Shown here in pieces: positions 1 through 7,539 of a DNA stretch of 64,000 bases. Position numbers and translations under genes: made by a program. The stretch covers positions 620,001-684,000 of the forward strand of contig NZ_RAQI01000002.1 of assembly GCF_003610465.1 (NCBI RefSeq), given 5' to 3'. Source of the DNA: Xenorhabdus ehlersii (GTDB lineage: Bacteria > Pseudomonadota > Gammaproteobacteria > Enterobacterales > Enterobacteriaceae). Numbering within the stretch: position 1 is the stretch's first letter; every line of letters starts with the position of its first letter. The notes below the pieces were generated by a model, which did not search any database, had not been told where the DNA came from, and saw nothing but the letters and a program-made list of their open reading frames with translations.

Positions 1-368
1 TCCAATTCTGGTAAAGTAATTTGAGAAGAGTCAAATCCAGAGACCAAAATATATCCACCAATACGAAGATGCCGAGAACGCATCGATTCTAAATGCCGCA
101 ATAGCGTAATACAACCGAGACTATGACCAACAAAAATCGAGCCTTTGTCTACTTCAGGCACGATATCCATCAACATCTTAGCCCAGGCTTCAGGTTTAGG
201 AGATGATGTATCAGGCATTGTGGGTATGATAACCTCCGCACCCTGTTCAGTAAGTTTCTCTTTTAACCAAGGGAACCAATGTGATGAAGGTGAAGCAGTA
301 TATCCATGAACAATAATTATTTTTTTGCCAGAAAACTTCCCTTGACCACTTATTTTTTCTGATATCAC
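1..368 (-). CDS. RBBP9/YdeN-type alpha/beta-hydrolase, C-terminus cut by window edge
   Basis: The reading frame runs leftward out of the window, so only about 122 N-terminal residues are visible. It starts at a GTG (366-368) behind an AGGAGA Shine-Dalgarno sequence about six bases upstream. The protein begins MISEKISGQGKFSGKKIIIV and continues with HGYTASPSSHWFPWLK, an early strand plus oxyanion loop typical of the small serine hydrolases of the RBBP9/YdeN family. A GHSLG nucleophile elbow follows at about residue 90. The catalytic Asp and His would lie outside the window. The substrate is unknown. It is the last of three leftward hydrolase genes. Confidence 0.7.
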   Translation of the reverse strand, partial: MISEKISGQGKFSGKKIIIVHGYTASPSSHWFPWLKEKLTEQGAEVIIPTMPDTSSPKPEAWAKMLMDIVPEVDKGSIFVGHSLGCITLLRHLESMRSRHLRIGGYILVSGFDSSQITLPEL

Positions 369-485
369 TAATTTTCTCCTATTTAATAATTTATCTATTT
401 GGAGTCAACCATCTAATTATTAAGAGCTTGAAACTGAGATAAGTCAATAATCAAATACATGATCATAAGTTAGTTACCACTTAAC

Positions 486-1313
486 TCATACATTCCGAAT
501 AAAATTCTTTATCCTTGCGCTAAAAACGGCTGGCTGTTCTATAGGGAACATATGCGTCATCCCTGTGATAATTTCCGATTGACAATTGGGAATGTTTCTT
601 GCTGCTGACACACTAACAAGTTGAAACAATGGACGAGAGTATTCACCATAAGCAACATGCACTGGCAATTTTATCGTCCCCAAAACGTTTACGCTTATAT
701 CTGGTTTCTCATTCTGATTCAATTGCTTAATTACCGTATCTGCTTGGGCTAATTGAGCCATACGCACAGCTTCAGGTTGTGATGCAAAATAACCTTTTTG
801 ATTTCCTGAACCATCAATCAGAATTTCCACCATTTCAGTCAGTTTTCTTTTTCCTATTAATGCAAATAAAGGGCCAAACATAGCTTGAGCATCTACCATA
901 AATAGTGCTAATTCATCCTTGGTTAAATAAGAGGGATATCCAAGCTCATAAAGAAAAAGACTACGAAACAATTCAGGAGCTTTTAATACTGCTAATAATG
1001 CTACATCAGCGCCATAAGACCATGCGACCAGATGTAGCGGAGAACAGCCTATTTTACGGATAACTTCAATAACATCATTAGCATGAGTTTCAATACCAAA
1101 GTTACCCACTTTTGCAGAACCTCCAAAGTGGCGCAAGCTCAAAGCTATTGGTGACACTGTATCTTCCAATTCGATCATATGTTGATGCCACATATAACTA
1201 TCAGCCAACGCACCATGCAGAAACAATAAGGGTGTTTTAGTATTCTCATGATTATGGAGATACACAAATTGAGCATCATTAACAGTGATTTTCTTTTCTT
1301 GATATCTGATCAT
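486..1313 (-). CDS. alpha/beta-fold hydrolase
   Basis: 275 residues, the usual length for a single-domain alpha/beta-hydrolase. LLFLHGALADSYMWHQH near residue 30 is the HG oxyanion-hole region. The nucleophile elbow reads AWSYG near residue 98, with Ala in place of the first Gly of GxSxG. A late acid candidate is the Glu in AYGEYSRP and the catalytic His is in GMTHMFP near the C-terminus. This resembles cofactor-less haloperoxidase or ester-hydrolase members, but no substrate can be assigned. It lies 93 bases downstream of the type II thioesterase gene on the same strand, so co-transcription is plausible. The ATG has only a weak GGAA-type ribosome site. Confidence 0.75.
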   Translation of the reverse strand: MIRYQEKKITVNDAQFVYLHNHENTKTPLLFLHGALADSYMWHQHMIELEDTVSPIALSLRHFGGSAKVGNFGIETHANDVIEVIRKIGCSPLHLVAWSYGADVALLAVLKAPELFRSLFLYELGYPSYLTKDELALFMVDAQAMFGPLFALIGKRKLTEMVEILIDGSGNQKGYFASQPEAVRMAQLAQADTVIKQLNQNEKPDISVNVLGTIKLPVHVAYGEYSRPLFQLVSVSAARNIPNCQSEIITGMTHMFPIEQPAVFSARIKNFIRNV

Positions 1314-1406
1314 TGCTTTTCCGTTATAGCGTATTGTCTATTTTTTATATAAAAATACCCTGAATTTTCTAAATTGCTGCTTTGTTATTAGATTATAATT
1401 TTTAGC

Positions 1407-2162
1407 CTATCCTGCTAGTTTTCTCGCTTGTTTTTCGAGCCAAGAAACCACTGCATAATTATTGAACAAGTAAAAATGCCCTCCTGTGAAAATTTGTTGC
1501 TCTATTGGCGCCGGTAACACTCGCCACCATTCCGCCAAACGAGAAACAGGAACTCTATTATCCCGATCTCCTCCTATCACATAGGTTGGGATATTCAACT
1601 TTACTTTCGGTAATAAAGACAAAGAATCCAACAAAATGAGATCGTTTTTCATTGTTTTGATTACATAATTACGTAATTCTGGGTTAGCAAGAATATCTGT
1701 AGGTGTTCCTTCACATTGCTCAAGAATATTCAAAACATAAGAGTCAGAATATTCCTCACATGGCTTATTTTTAAACCTTTCGGGATCAGTAAAACCACGG
1801 GCTGAGATAATAAGTGCTAGTTGCTTTTCTGGTAATTCACTCTCCAGCCTACGAGCAACCTGATAAGCCAGTTCTGCACCCAAACTGTGCCCAAACAGTA
1901 ATAAAGGTTTATCCTCTCCTAACCTTAAACGCTTTATTGCGGCAAGGATATCAGACAAAATAGTTTCAACATCCACCTGAAAAGGCTCTGAAACACGCAT
2001 TCCCCTACCTGCAAGCTCCAAACAATAAACCTCGATAAATTCCGATAACTTGTGAGCCAACTCAATGTAGGAAAAACAAGAGCCTCCGGCGTGATGAAAA
2101 AATAACAGTTGTGCTCCGGCCTCTGGCCTTTTAATCGCAGAAAATAAAACTGAATCAGACAA
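1407..2162 (-). CDS. type II thioesterase of an NRPS/PKS cluster (GrsT-like)
   Basis: 251 residues, typical for stand-alone thioesterases that remove wrong or stalled acyl groups from carrier-protein phosphopantetheine arms. Visible family features are LFFHHAGGSCFSY near residue 20, the ELAGRGMR loop, the GHSLGAELAYQ nucleophile elbow around residue 92, the GGDRDNRVP acid region and GGHFYLF with the catalytic His. Start is TTG at 2160-2162, chosen because AAGGAA lies seven bases upstream. Its natural partner may be an NRPS beyond the left edge; the NRPS at 41.7-53.3 kb is almost 40 kb away. Because that NRPS lacks its own thioesterase, action in trans is possible but unproven. Confidence 0.85.
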   Translation of the reverse strand: MSDSVLFSAIKRPEAGAQLLFFHHAGGSCFSYIELAHKLSEFIEVYCLELAGRGMRVSEPFQVDVETILSDILAAIKRLRLGEDKPLLLFGHSLGAELAYQVARRLESELPEKQLALIISARGFTDPERFKNKPCEEYSDSYVLNILEQCEGTPTDILANPELRNYVIKTMKNDLILLDSLSLLPKVKLNIPTYVIGGDRDNRVPVSRLAEWWRVLPAPIEQQIFTGGHFYLFNNYAVVSWLEKQARKLAG

Positions 2163-2442
2163 GATGAAGTTCCTTTAGCAGATAAGAGATATCCCATGAA
2201 TTCTTCAAGCTATTGCTTTGTTGTTTACAACTGTAACTTGAAATCGATTGAATATAAATAACTTTGAAAAACACTCATTAGGGAAAGAATAATAACTATT
2301 TATTTCCTTTTCTATAACAGAAAAAATTGATTAGCTTATAATTATTAATTAACTCACAATGTTAGATTTGATGCGGTTGCGTGCAAAGCAAAAGAAAATC
2401 AGTAAATGCCTAAGACATAGATAACGTGATGATTACAATGAA
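2163..2442. other. A+T-rich intergenic region, no gene seen
   Basis: The stretch between the thioesterase start and the terminator of the NADAR gene has no convincing reading frame on either strand. It must carry the promoter for the leftward hydrolase genes, but I could not pick a clear -35/-10 pair. Confidence 0.5.
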
Positions 2443-2476
2443 AAGTATAGAGCCTATCAGATCAGGCTCTATACTT
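2443..2476 (-). terminator. rho-independent terminator of the cro-like/DUF2335/NADAR unit
   Basis: A perfect 13-bp inverted repeat (arms 2443-2455 and 2464-2476, loop of 8) lies five bases past the NADAR stop codon. On the minus strand the stem is followed by a short T-rich tail. Confidence 0.75.
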
Positions 2477-2480
2477 AAGT

Positions 2481-2959
2481 TTATATCTTTAATTTATCGC
2501 GCACAGCCATTAATGCAAACCCGAGTAAGTTGAGGCCATCCCACATCAAAGGGTTATTAATGTTAAGGGTGTCTTCTGATAATCCGATCCCCCAAATGCG
2601 GTCAACGGGACTAGCCTCAACTAATATTTTATCCCCAGTATTCAATAAAAACTCTGCCAAGGACTTGTTTTGAGAAAACTTCGCTAAGTTTCCTTCAACC
2701 ACTATATTTAACCGATGTTCATCCCAAACCGACTGGTTAAACCCACGTATTTCACGCCCATATGCTTTTGCCGCACCTGGATTTTTAGCATTGATAATTT
2801 TTTTCAGCACTTCGTGATCATTAAACAAACGGGCTTTACCTGCCATCATATAATGTTCCGCACTGACATATTTTATATTATCAACAATAAATGGAGCTGG
2901 ATACCACTGACTTAAACAAGACTTAGTTATGTGGTTGGAATGATTGGTTTTATGCCCCC
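2481..2959 (-). CDS. NADAR/YbiA-family protein with no canonical start codon
   Basis: NADAR proteins (YbiA, DUF1768) act on ADP-ribosylated or riboflavin-pathway N-glycosides. The first ATG in frame is at 2849 and gives 122 residues, but the homology clearly begins upstream. The same frame reads FFWGHKTNHSNHITKSCLSQ, then WYPAPFIVDNIKYVSAEHYM, before the ATG-encoded MMAGKARLF. That is the conserved NADAR N-terminus, including the EHY-MxxKA segment. The frame stays open to a TGA at 3004-3006, yet holds no ATG, GTG or TTG. Either a rare start (ATA or ATT) is used, the run of seven T in the coding strand carries a frameshift or error, or this is a recent pseudogene. The frame overlaps the end of the DUF2335 gene. 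The start given here is approximate. Confidence 0.7.
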
Positions 2960-2991
2960 AGAAAAAAAGATATATTCGTATTATTCTGAAA

Positions 2992-3444
2992 TTATTTAAT
3001 ATTCAATTTACGGCCAATGGCAAATACAGAAACCAATCCCACCAAATCTATAGTGATTAAAGTACCCGCAAATAATATTTCTCCTCTAAAAGCAAAAACT
3101 GTCGCAATGATTAAAATAAATATGGTAATGAAAAAGCCCATCCATTGCCCTCGTCTATCCCTGTTTATCACCCCATCCAACGCCTTATTCTGCTTTTCAT
3201 GTTGAAAAACCTGCTCTTTTTCTCTGAGAGTAAATACTCTTTCAGCGTAACCTGGTAAAATTGTTTCATAACTCTTCAATACTTCAGGGGATGGAAATGA
3301 ATCAAGACAATGAGATATCTCTTTATTTTCGAGTAAATATCCATCCGATGAATCAGCATCTAAAGCATTGCGGTAATCATTTACGGGCATAATGTCAAGA
3401 ATGCTCCCTATCGCTCTGAAGTAATGACCAATGTTAAAGTTCAC
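2992..3444 (-). CDS. DUF2335-type membrane protein
   Basis: About 150 residues. The central PSPEVLKSYETILPGYAERVF and the following KEQVFQHEKQNK match the DUF2335 signature (P-x-x-L-xx-Y-xx-xx-PG-x-A-x-R and an E-x-EQ helix). Two hydrophobic segments follow at the C-terminus (GFFITIFILIIATVFAF and TLITIDLVGLVSVFAIG). A longer frame opens at a GTG at 3466-3468. I prefer the GTG at 3442-3444, because GGGGGAG stands five bases before it, the same AGAAATCGT context as the cro-like gene start. Function unknown; the family is often found in prophages and islands. It lies 110 bases after the cro-like gene and overlaps the NADAR frame, suggesting one transcript. Confidence 0.7.
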   Translation of the reverse strand: MNFNIGHYFRAIGSILDIMPVNDYRNALDADSSDGYLLENKEISHCLDSFPSPEVLKSYETILPGYAERVFTLREKEQVFQHEKQNKALDGVINRDRRGQWMGFFITIFILIIATVFAFRGEILFAGTLITIDLVGLVSVFAIGRKLNIK

Positions 3445-3554
3445 GATTTCTCCCCCAGCAATATACACAAAAAACGCTTTAATAAAATCAGTGAGATAAT
3501 TAAGTTCAACCTATAATAGAGATGAATTAATCGTACTTCTGATATCTTCGTTAT

Positions 3555-3752
3555 TCACAATACACCTTGCTTTTGGCTAGGGAACGGGCGGCACTCTTCA
3601 GCTTTGTAGGTTCCATCTTCTTGACGAATCAAAAATATTTTCCGGCCTGAACGCAATGCCTTACTGATCGCTGTTTGATGAACACCTACTAAACGTGCTG
3701 CTTTAACTTGACCATTCAACTTTACATACTCTGATAATGGGATTTTTTCCAT
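3555..3752 (-). CDS. lambda Cro-like repressor
   Basis: 65 residues, the size of lambda Cro. The helix-turn-helix reads GQVKAARLVGVHQTAISKAL, with Q and A-I-SKA at the recognition positions, followed by SGRKIFLIRQEDGTYKAEE and PFPSQKQ, the beta-hairpin and tail of Cro. Start ATG follows GGAG by seven bases. It is divergent from a CI-like gene 97 bp away, the standard layout of a lysogeny switch, and probably heads a leftward transcript with the DUF2335 and NADAR genes. No phage structural or replication genes lie next to it. Confidence 0.85.
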   Translation of the reverse strand: MEKIPLSEYVKLNGQVKAARLVGVHQTAISKALRSGRKIFLIRQEDGTYKAEECRPFPSQKQGVL

Positions 3753-3849
3753 ACGATTTCTCCTTCCCTCAAAATAATATCTAAAGTACTAAATATTTCA
3801 ATACTTTTAGTATTTATCATTTTAATAGCGTTGGTATTAAAATGATCCC
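3753..3849. promoter_or_regulatory. operator/promoter region between cro-like and cI-like genes
   Basis: The 97-bp divergent region holds a perfect inverted repeat AATACT-TTT-AGTATT at 3800-3814 and a second AGTACT palindrome at 3785-3790. Both share the AGTAyT half-site, so they are candidate operators for the flanking repressors. The CI-like ATG at 3850 has no clear Shine-Dalgarno, which would fit a leaderless or near-leaderless maintenance transcript as known for lambda cI. Confidence 0.6.
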
Positions 3850-4563
3850 ATGAAAAAGAAACTTACAGCAGAACAAATTGCAGATGCAGCACGCTTAAAA
3901 GAGCTATTTGAGTCTAAGAAAAAACAGCTCGGCATCTCTCAGGAAACGCTTGCAGAAGAAATTGGCAAGACACAAAGTGCAATTTCACACTATCTCAACG
4001 GGATAAACGCCCTTAACTTGGAGATCGCGGCCTATTTTGCCCAAAAACTGGAAGTCAAAATTGCAGATTTCAGTCCATCGCTAGATAAACAAGCAAGAAA
4101 ACTTGTCTCTGTTCTTTATGGTGATAATGCTGCATTTGCCAGTCATATGCTCCTACATAAGCAATATCCATTACTCGACTGGGTAAATGCAGGTAATTGG
4201 TGCGAAGATCCCGCACCAAAGTACCAAACAAACCGCACAGCAAAGGTATATGAAACCTGTGTTGAATGTTCACAACGTGCTTTTTGGCTGGAAGTAAAAG
4301 GTGATTCAATGGTATCGCCGAATGGGCTAAGCATCCCGCAAGGCATGATTATTTTAGTTGATCCAGAAGTTAAGCCGACTCCCAACAATTTAATCGTAGC
4401 AAAACTCGATGGAGAAAAAGAACTGACTTTCAAACAACTGATTACAGAAGGATATGATACGTTTTTAAAGCCATTAAATCCCCAATACAATATGATTCCC
4501 CTTAGCAATCAAGTACATATTATTGGAGTAGTTGTGGAAGCGAGGATTGGGAAATTACCTTAA
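3850..4563 (+). CDS. CI-like phage repressor (XRE HTH plus LexA/S24 domain)
   Basis: 237 residues, matching lambda CI in length and layout. The N-terminal half has an XRE helix-turn-helix (LGISQETLAEEIGKTQSAIS, residues about 30-49, then HYLNGINALN). The C-terminal half is an S24 autopeptidase-like domain: an Ala-Gly pair in DWVNAGNW (about residue 115) is the candidate cleavage site, VKGDSM carries the Ser, and AKLDGEKELTFKQL carries the Lys. It should therefore be able to respond to RecA and DNA damage. Divergent from the cro-like gene. It presumably represses the Cro-side transcript including DUF2335 and NADAR. Confidence 0.85.
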   Translation: MKKKLTAEQIADAARLKELFESKKKQLGISQETLAEEIGKTQSAISHYLNGINALNLEIAAYFAQKLEVKIADFSPSLDKQARKLVSVLYGDNAAFASHMLLHKQYPLLDWVNAGNWCEDPAPKYQTNRTAKVYETCVECSQRAFWLEVKGDSMVSPNGLSIPQGMIILVDPEVKPTPNNLIVAKLDGEKELTFKQLITEGYDTFLKPLNPQYNMIPLSNQVHIIGVVVEARIGKLP

Positions 4564-4686
4564 AAATAGTAAGTTGTCTGAGAATGATTAACTAGACTTA
4601 CTCGTTATCAAATGACATTAGCAGTTATGAAAACAGCATTATCAGCAATGATCGGGGTACTATCTATTTTTTGTTATAAAATCAAT

Positions 4687-4704
4687 CTAATATATTGATT
4701 TAAC
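4687..4704. repeat. 18-bp dyad repeat, copy 1
   Basis: CTAATATATTGATTTAAC occurs here and again, without mismatch, at 9413-9430. In this copy it forms the right part of an inverted repeat AAATCAAT/ATTGATTT (4679-4701). It lies in the 225-bp gap after the CI-like gene, where no other feature is seen. Confidence 0.6.
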
Positions 4705-4788
4705 AAGCTATAGAGTGTTATTCGACCCCGATCGAGTGGTAAAACCGGAGTTTACTACTAGTTGTAAAAACAAGCACCAACATTTTTG

Positions 4789-5007
4789 CTAGATTTCATT
4801 ACTGATTCCGTGTGTCAGGTACAAATTGTCAGTATCAATGTCCCTATCAAATATGACATATCTTGGCAAAACTTCGCCTTTAATCCACATTCTTATGCTG
4901 CAATTCGCTTGAGTCACTTCAACATCATAATGATCAATTTTATAACGTAAATCAGGATAATGCTCATCAAGCGCTAATAAAACTCTCTCTTCCAAGTTCA
5001 TACTCAT
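4789..5007 (-). CDS. small hypothetical protein
   Basis: About 72 residues beginning MSMNLEERVLLALDEHYPDL. A slightly longer frame reaches 5022, but GGGAGGT six bases before the ATG at 5005-5007 decides this start. Acidic, soluble, no membrane segment or signal peptide. I do not recognise the family. It stands alone between the CI-like gene and nqrE, which is divergent. Confidence 0.6.
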   Translation of the reverse strand: MSMNLEERVLLALDEHYPDLRYKIDHYDVEVTQANCSIRMWIKGEVLPRYVIFDRDIDTDNLYLTHGISNEI

Positions 5008-5098
5008 AAATCTACCTCCCATTTTTTTAAAAGATAGCTTTAAGTAATTTACTGTTTTATTTAGACTATAGAAAGATTATCATACATAGGAGGAAATT

Positions 5099-5698
5099 AT
5101 GATTGAAAATCACTTAAATATACTCATTAAAGCAGCTTTTATTGAGAATATGGCCCTAAGTTTCTTCCTTGGAATGTGTACTTTTTTAGCTGTTTCTAAA
5201 GAGGTTAAAACTGCATTCAAACTGGGTATAACAGTCACAGTATTGCTTATATTATCCAATCAAATCAATAACTTAATTTATAATTACATACTCAAAGAGA
5301 ATACGATCATTGAAGGAATAAATTTATCATTTCTTAGTTTTATAACCTTTATTGGTGTTTTATCTGCTCTTGTCCAAATTTTGGAGATGTTTCTAGATAA
5401 GTTTATTCCCTCCCTTTATCACTCACTAGGAATTTTCTTGCCATTGCTCACTATCCACTGTGCGATTTTTGGCGCCACTATATTTATGGTTGAGCGAAAC
5501 TATAATTTTGCTGAATCTATTACTTATGGCGCAGGTTGTGGCATTGGCTGGATGCTAGCGATTATTGCCCTGGCCGGACTACGAGAAAAAATGAAATATT
5601 CAAATATACCCAAAGGATTAAAGGGATTAGGAATTACTTTTATCACTGTCGGCCTTATGTCACTTGGATTTATGTCATTCTCTGGGATATCGATTTAA
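5099..5698 (+). CDS. nqrE: orphan NqrE, subunit E of Na+-translocating NADH:quinone reductase
   Basis: 199 residues with six hydrophobic segments, the usual length of NqrE. Key family stretches are [20 protein letters not shown] at the N-terminus (with the conserved Cys of the half-membrane iron site), [20 protein letters not shown] in the middle, [20 protein letters not shown] with the second Cys, and [20 protein letters not shown] at the end. NqrE rather than RnfA is favoured by the ERNYNFAES and [15 protein letters not shown] segments. In a normal nqr operon it sits between nqrD and nqrF; here no other nqr gene is adjacent, so this is a solitary, probably extra, copy. AGGAGG lies seven bases upstream. 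Confidence 0.9.
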   Translation: MIENHLNILIKAAFIENMALSFFLGMCTFLAVSKEVKTAFKLGITVTVLLILSNQINNLIYNYILKENTIIEGINLSFLSFITFIGVLSALVQILEMFLDKFIPSLYHSLGIFLPLLTIHCAIFGATIFMVERNYNFAESITYGAGCGIGWMLAIIALAGLREKMKYSNIPKGLKGLGITFITVGLMSLGFMSFSGISI

Positions 5699-5723
5699 TA
5701 AAATCAATAAATTAACTGAGAAA

Positions 5724-5757
5724 AGCAAAAAAGCCCCGCAAACGCGAGGCTTAAATA
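5724..5757 (-). terminator. terminator of the chloramphenicol exporter transcript
   Basis: AGCCCCGC-AAAC-GCGAGGCT (5732-5751) forms a GC-rich stem. On the minus strand it is followed by six T, so it terminates the leftward exporter gene. It lies in a convergent gap and could also stop nqrE transcripts. Confidence 0.8.
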
Positions 5758-5883
5758 GTAAATACAATACAGCCCTTTCGTGAACTGTAATAATAAAATT
5801 AGATTCATCGTACTTTACCGGACAACACAGCACAAATCCTCAAAATGAAATAATCCGTATAGCAGTATTCGTAAACCATTCAC

Positions 5884-7098
5884 TTAATAACTTTGATCTG
5901 TTTGTTTTTGCTCCCCATTGCTAATAAAGCAGGACAGACAAAGTACTACTGTTGCCAGAAGCAGGCAGTAAGCGATAATCGGCCAGGTAGTAGCATTGGA
6001 TAAAATTGTAATGGTGAGTGTTCCACCTATTCCCAACAATAACCCTCCCAGACAGGAATAGAATGCTGTTGCAGTTCCGGCCATATGATCAAAACCTTGT
6101 AGTGCGCCATTAGGTGCTACTGAAATCGCCATAGAGATCCCGACAGCGACAAGCCACATTGGGACGATGAAGCCAATTACCGACTCAGGTATGAGCGTTT
6201 CGCCAACAGATAGCAACAACGCTCCTGTCATCAGGCAAAACATTCCCACCCGCAACGTATTTAGGGTTCCCCATCGGGTAATCAAACTACCCACACTTTG
6301 CGCAGTCATCATCATTGCGATAGCCACAGTTGCAAATAGCAAACTGAAAGTAATTTGTGATAATCCTTGTCGGCTCATCATTACCCAAGGGGCAGTTGAA
6401 AAGAAGACGAAGAAGCTCCCCAAGCCTGCACTGTAACAGAGTGTGTACATCCAGAAATTCAGACGTTTTACAGGAAGAAGTAATTGTGACCACGGTAAGT
6501 CTACCGTCCATTGCCGCCGAGTTTCTGGACAGAATTTCCAGACCACAATAACCGTAACTGCCATCGCACATCCTAATAAACCAAAGATTGCGCGCCACCC
6601 CAACCAAATGTCAATCAGTGTTCCGAGCAAAGGAGCTACTGCTGGAACCATGGCAAGCATAGAGCCGAGCAAGCCATAGATCACGTTGATTTCTTTACGG
6701 CCCGAATAGATATCGCGTACAGCCGCGAACATGGCTACGAGACATGCTGAAGCCCCACAGGCTTGAATAATGCGAAGACCCAAAAAAACTTCGGGGGATG
6801 AAGTAATGGCAAGGCCGAATGAAGCAACCGTATAAGCAATTCCACCGCTAAGCAAAACAGGACGGCGGCCAAACCGATCTGATAGAGGGCCAAATAGAAG
6901 CTGGCCGACTCCTAACAGGATCATATATGCAGTCAGCGTTAGCTGGATCGTTCCTATTCCGGCACTAAGTGCATCAGCGATGAAAGGCATTACGGGCAGA
7001 TACATATCCATAGCCAGTGATGCCAGTAAATTGAATGGTGATAACAGTAATACTGTGGCGGTAAGAGAATATTGCCAGAAAAAATCTTTTGATTGCAC
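5884..7098 (-). CDS. Cml/FloR-type chloramphenicol exporter (MFS, Bcr/CflA family)
   Basis: 404 residues with twelve predicted membrane segments. The N-terminus LLSPFNLLASLAMDMYLPVM is the hallmark LASLAMDxYLPV of the CmlA/FloR branch. It is followed by QLTLTAYMILLGVGQLLFGP and LSDRFGRRPVLL (MFS motif A). The conserved antiporter-motif region is GLLGSMLAMVPAVAPLLGTL with GWRAIFG. The family pumps chloramphenicol, and in FloR also florfenicol, out of the cell. Start is GTG at 7096-7098 with AGGAG eight bases upstream; an ATG nearby is in another frame. The gene is preceded by a short leader peptide and competing hairpins, the arrangement of inducible cmlA. Whether it confers resistance cannot be read from sequence alone. 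Confidence 0.85.
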   Translation of the reverse strand: MQSKDFFWQYSLTATVLLLSPFNLLASLAMDMYLPVMPFIADALSAGIGTIQLTLTAYMILLGVGQLLFGPLSDRFGRRPVLLSGGIAYTVASFGLAITSSPEVFLGLRIIQACGASACLVAMFAAVRDIYSGRKEINVIYGLLGSMLAMVPAVAPLLGTLIDIWLGWRAIFGLLGCAMAVTVIVVWKFCPETRRQWTVDLPWSQLLLPVKRLNFWMYTLCYSAGLGSFFVFFSTAPWVMMSRQGLSQITFSLLFATVAIAMMMTAQSVGSLITRWGTLNTLRVGMFCLMTGALLLSVGETLIPESVIGFIVPMWLVAVGISMAISVAPNGALQGFDHMAGTATAFYSCLGGLLLGIGGTLTITILSNATTWPIIAYCLLLATVVLCLSCFISNGEQKQTDQSY

Positions 7099-7125
7099 GA
7101 ATCCATCTCCTAAAGTTAAGGATTT

Positions 7126-7198
7126 GGCGGCGTGCTCATAGAATTAAGTGCTTCTTGAGAACGCCGCAACAACCGAAAAAAACTGTGGTTGCTGCGGC
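7126..7198 (-). promoter_or_regulatory. translational attenuator of the Cml exporter
   Basis: Read in transcript direction, the first arm GCCGCAGCAACC (7198-7187) follows the leader stop codon directly and pairs with GGTTGTTGCGGC (7173-7162), 11 of 12 bases. The 3' part of that second arm can instead pair with ACGCCGC(C) at 7133-7126, nearer the exporter start. The two structures exclude each other. A ribosome stalled at the end of the leader would cover the first arm and switch the fold. Confidence 0.75.
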
Positions 7199-7234
7199 TT
7201 ATTTATCTGTTTTGTGCTTATTAAGGGTACTCAT
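7199..7234 (-). CDS. Cml leader peptide, 11 residues
   Basis: An ATG at 7232-7234 opens an 11-codon frame encoding MSTLNKHKTDK and ends in TAA at 7199-7201, just before the attenuator stem. An AGGAT ribosome site lies about nine bases upstream. It resembles the known cmlA leader (MSTSKNADK) at its start, and its end KTDK matches the stalling part of the cat-86 leader (MVKTDK). Both known peptides inhibit peptidyltransferase and stall ribosomes when chloramphenicol is present. The gene is too short for routine gene finding. Confidence 0.8.
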   Translation of the reverse strand: MSTLNKHKTDK

Positions 7235-7303
7235 ATATAGGTTATCCTGTAGTGAATTCGTATCGTAAGATCTCATGCTGAGATGCAAAGAGCCTTAAAT
7301 TAT

Positions 7304-7338
7304 GGGTGGTACTTTATAGACGGGTGGTGCTTTATAGA
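7304..7338. repeat. tandem 18-bp direct repeat
   Basis: GGGTGGTACTTTATAGA (7304-7320) is followed one base later by GGGTGGTGCTTTATAGA (7322-7338), 16 of 17 bases the same. It lies about 70 bp upstream of the Cml leader and could be a regulator site or part of a promoter region. Confidence 0.6.
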
Positions 7339-7539
7339 TAATAGTTCATCTTCAGATGGATAACTAGATGGTGTCGTCATGAGAAATTTCGTGCAATAAT
7401 AATGCCCCATCATTCCATCATAAGAGTTGATTAACCATGAGTACACCTGCACACCGCCGCCACGATTAAAGCGCTCGTTAATATTTTTAATTGTGCATTC
7501 TACGCAGAGTGGCTACAAAAAGATGATGAATTCAAAGCA

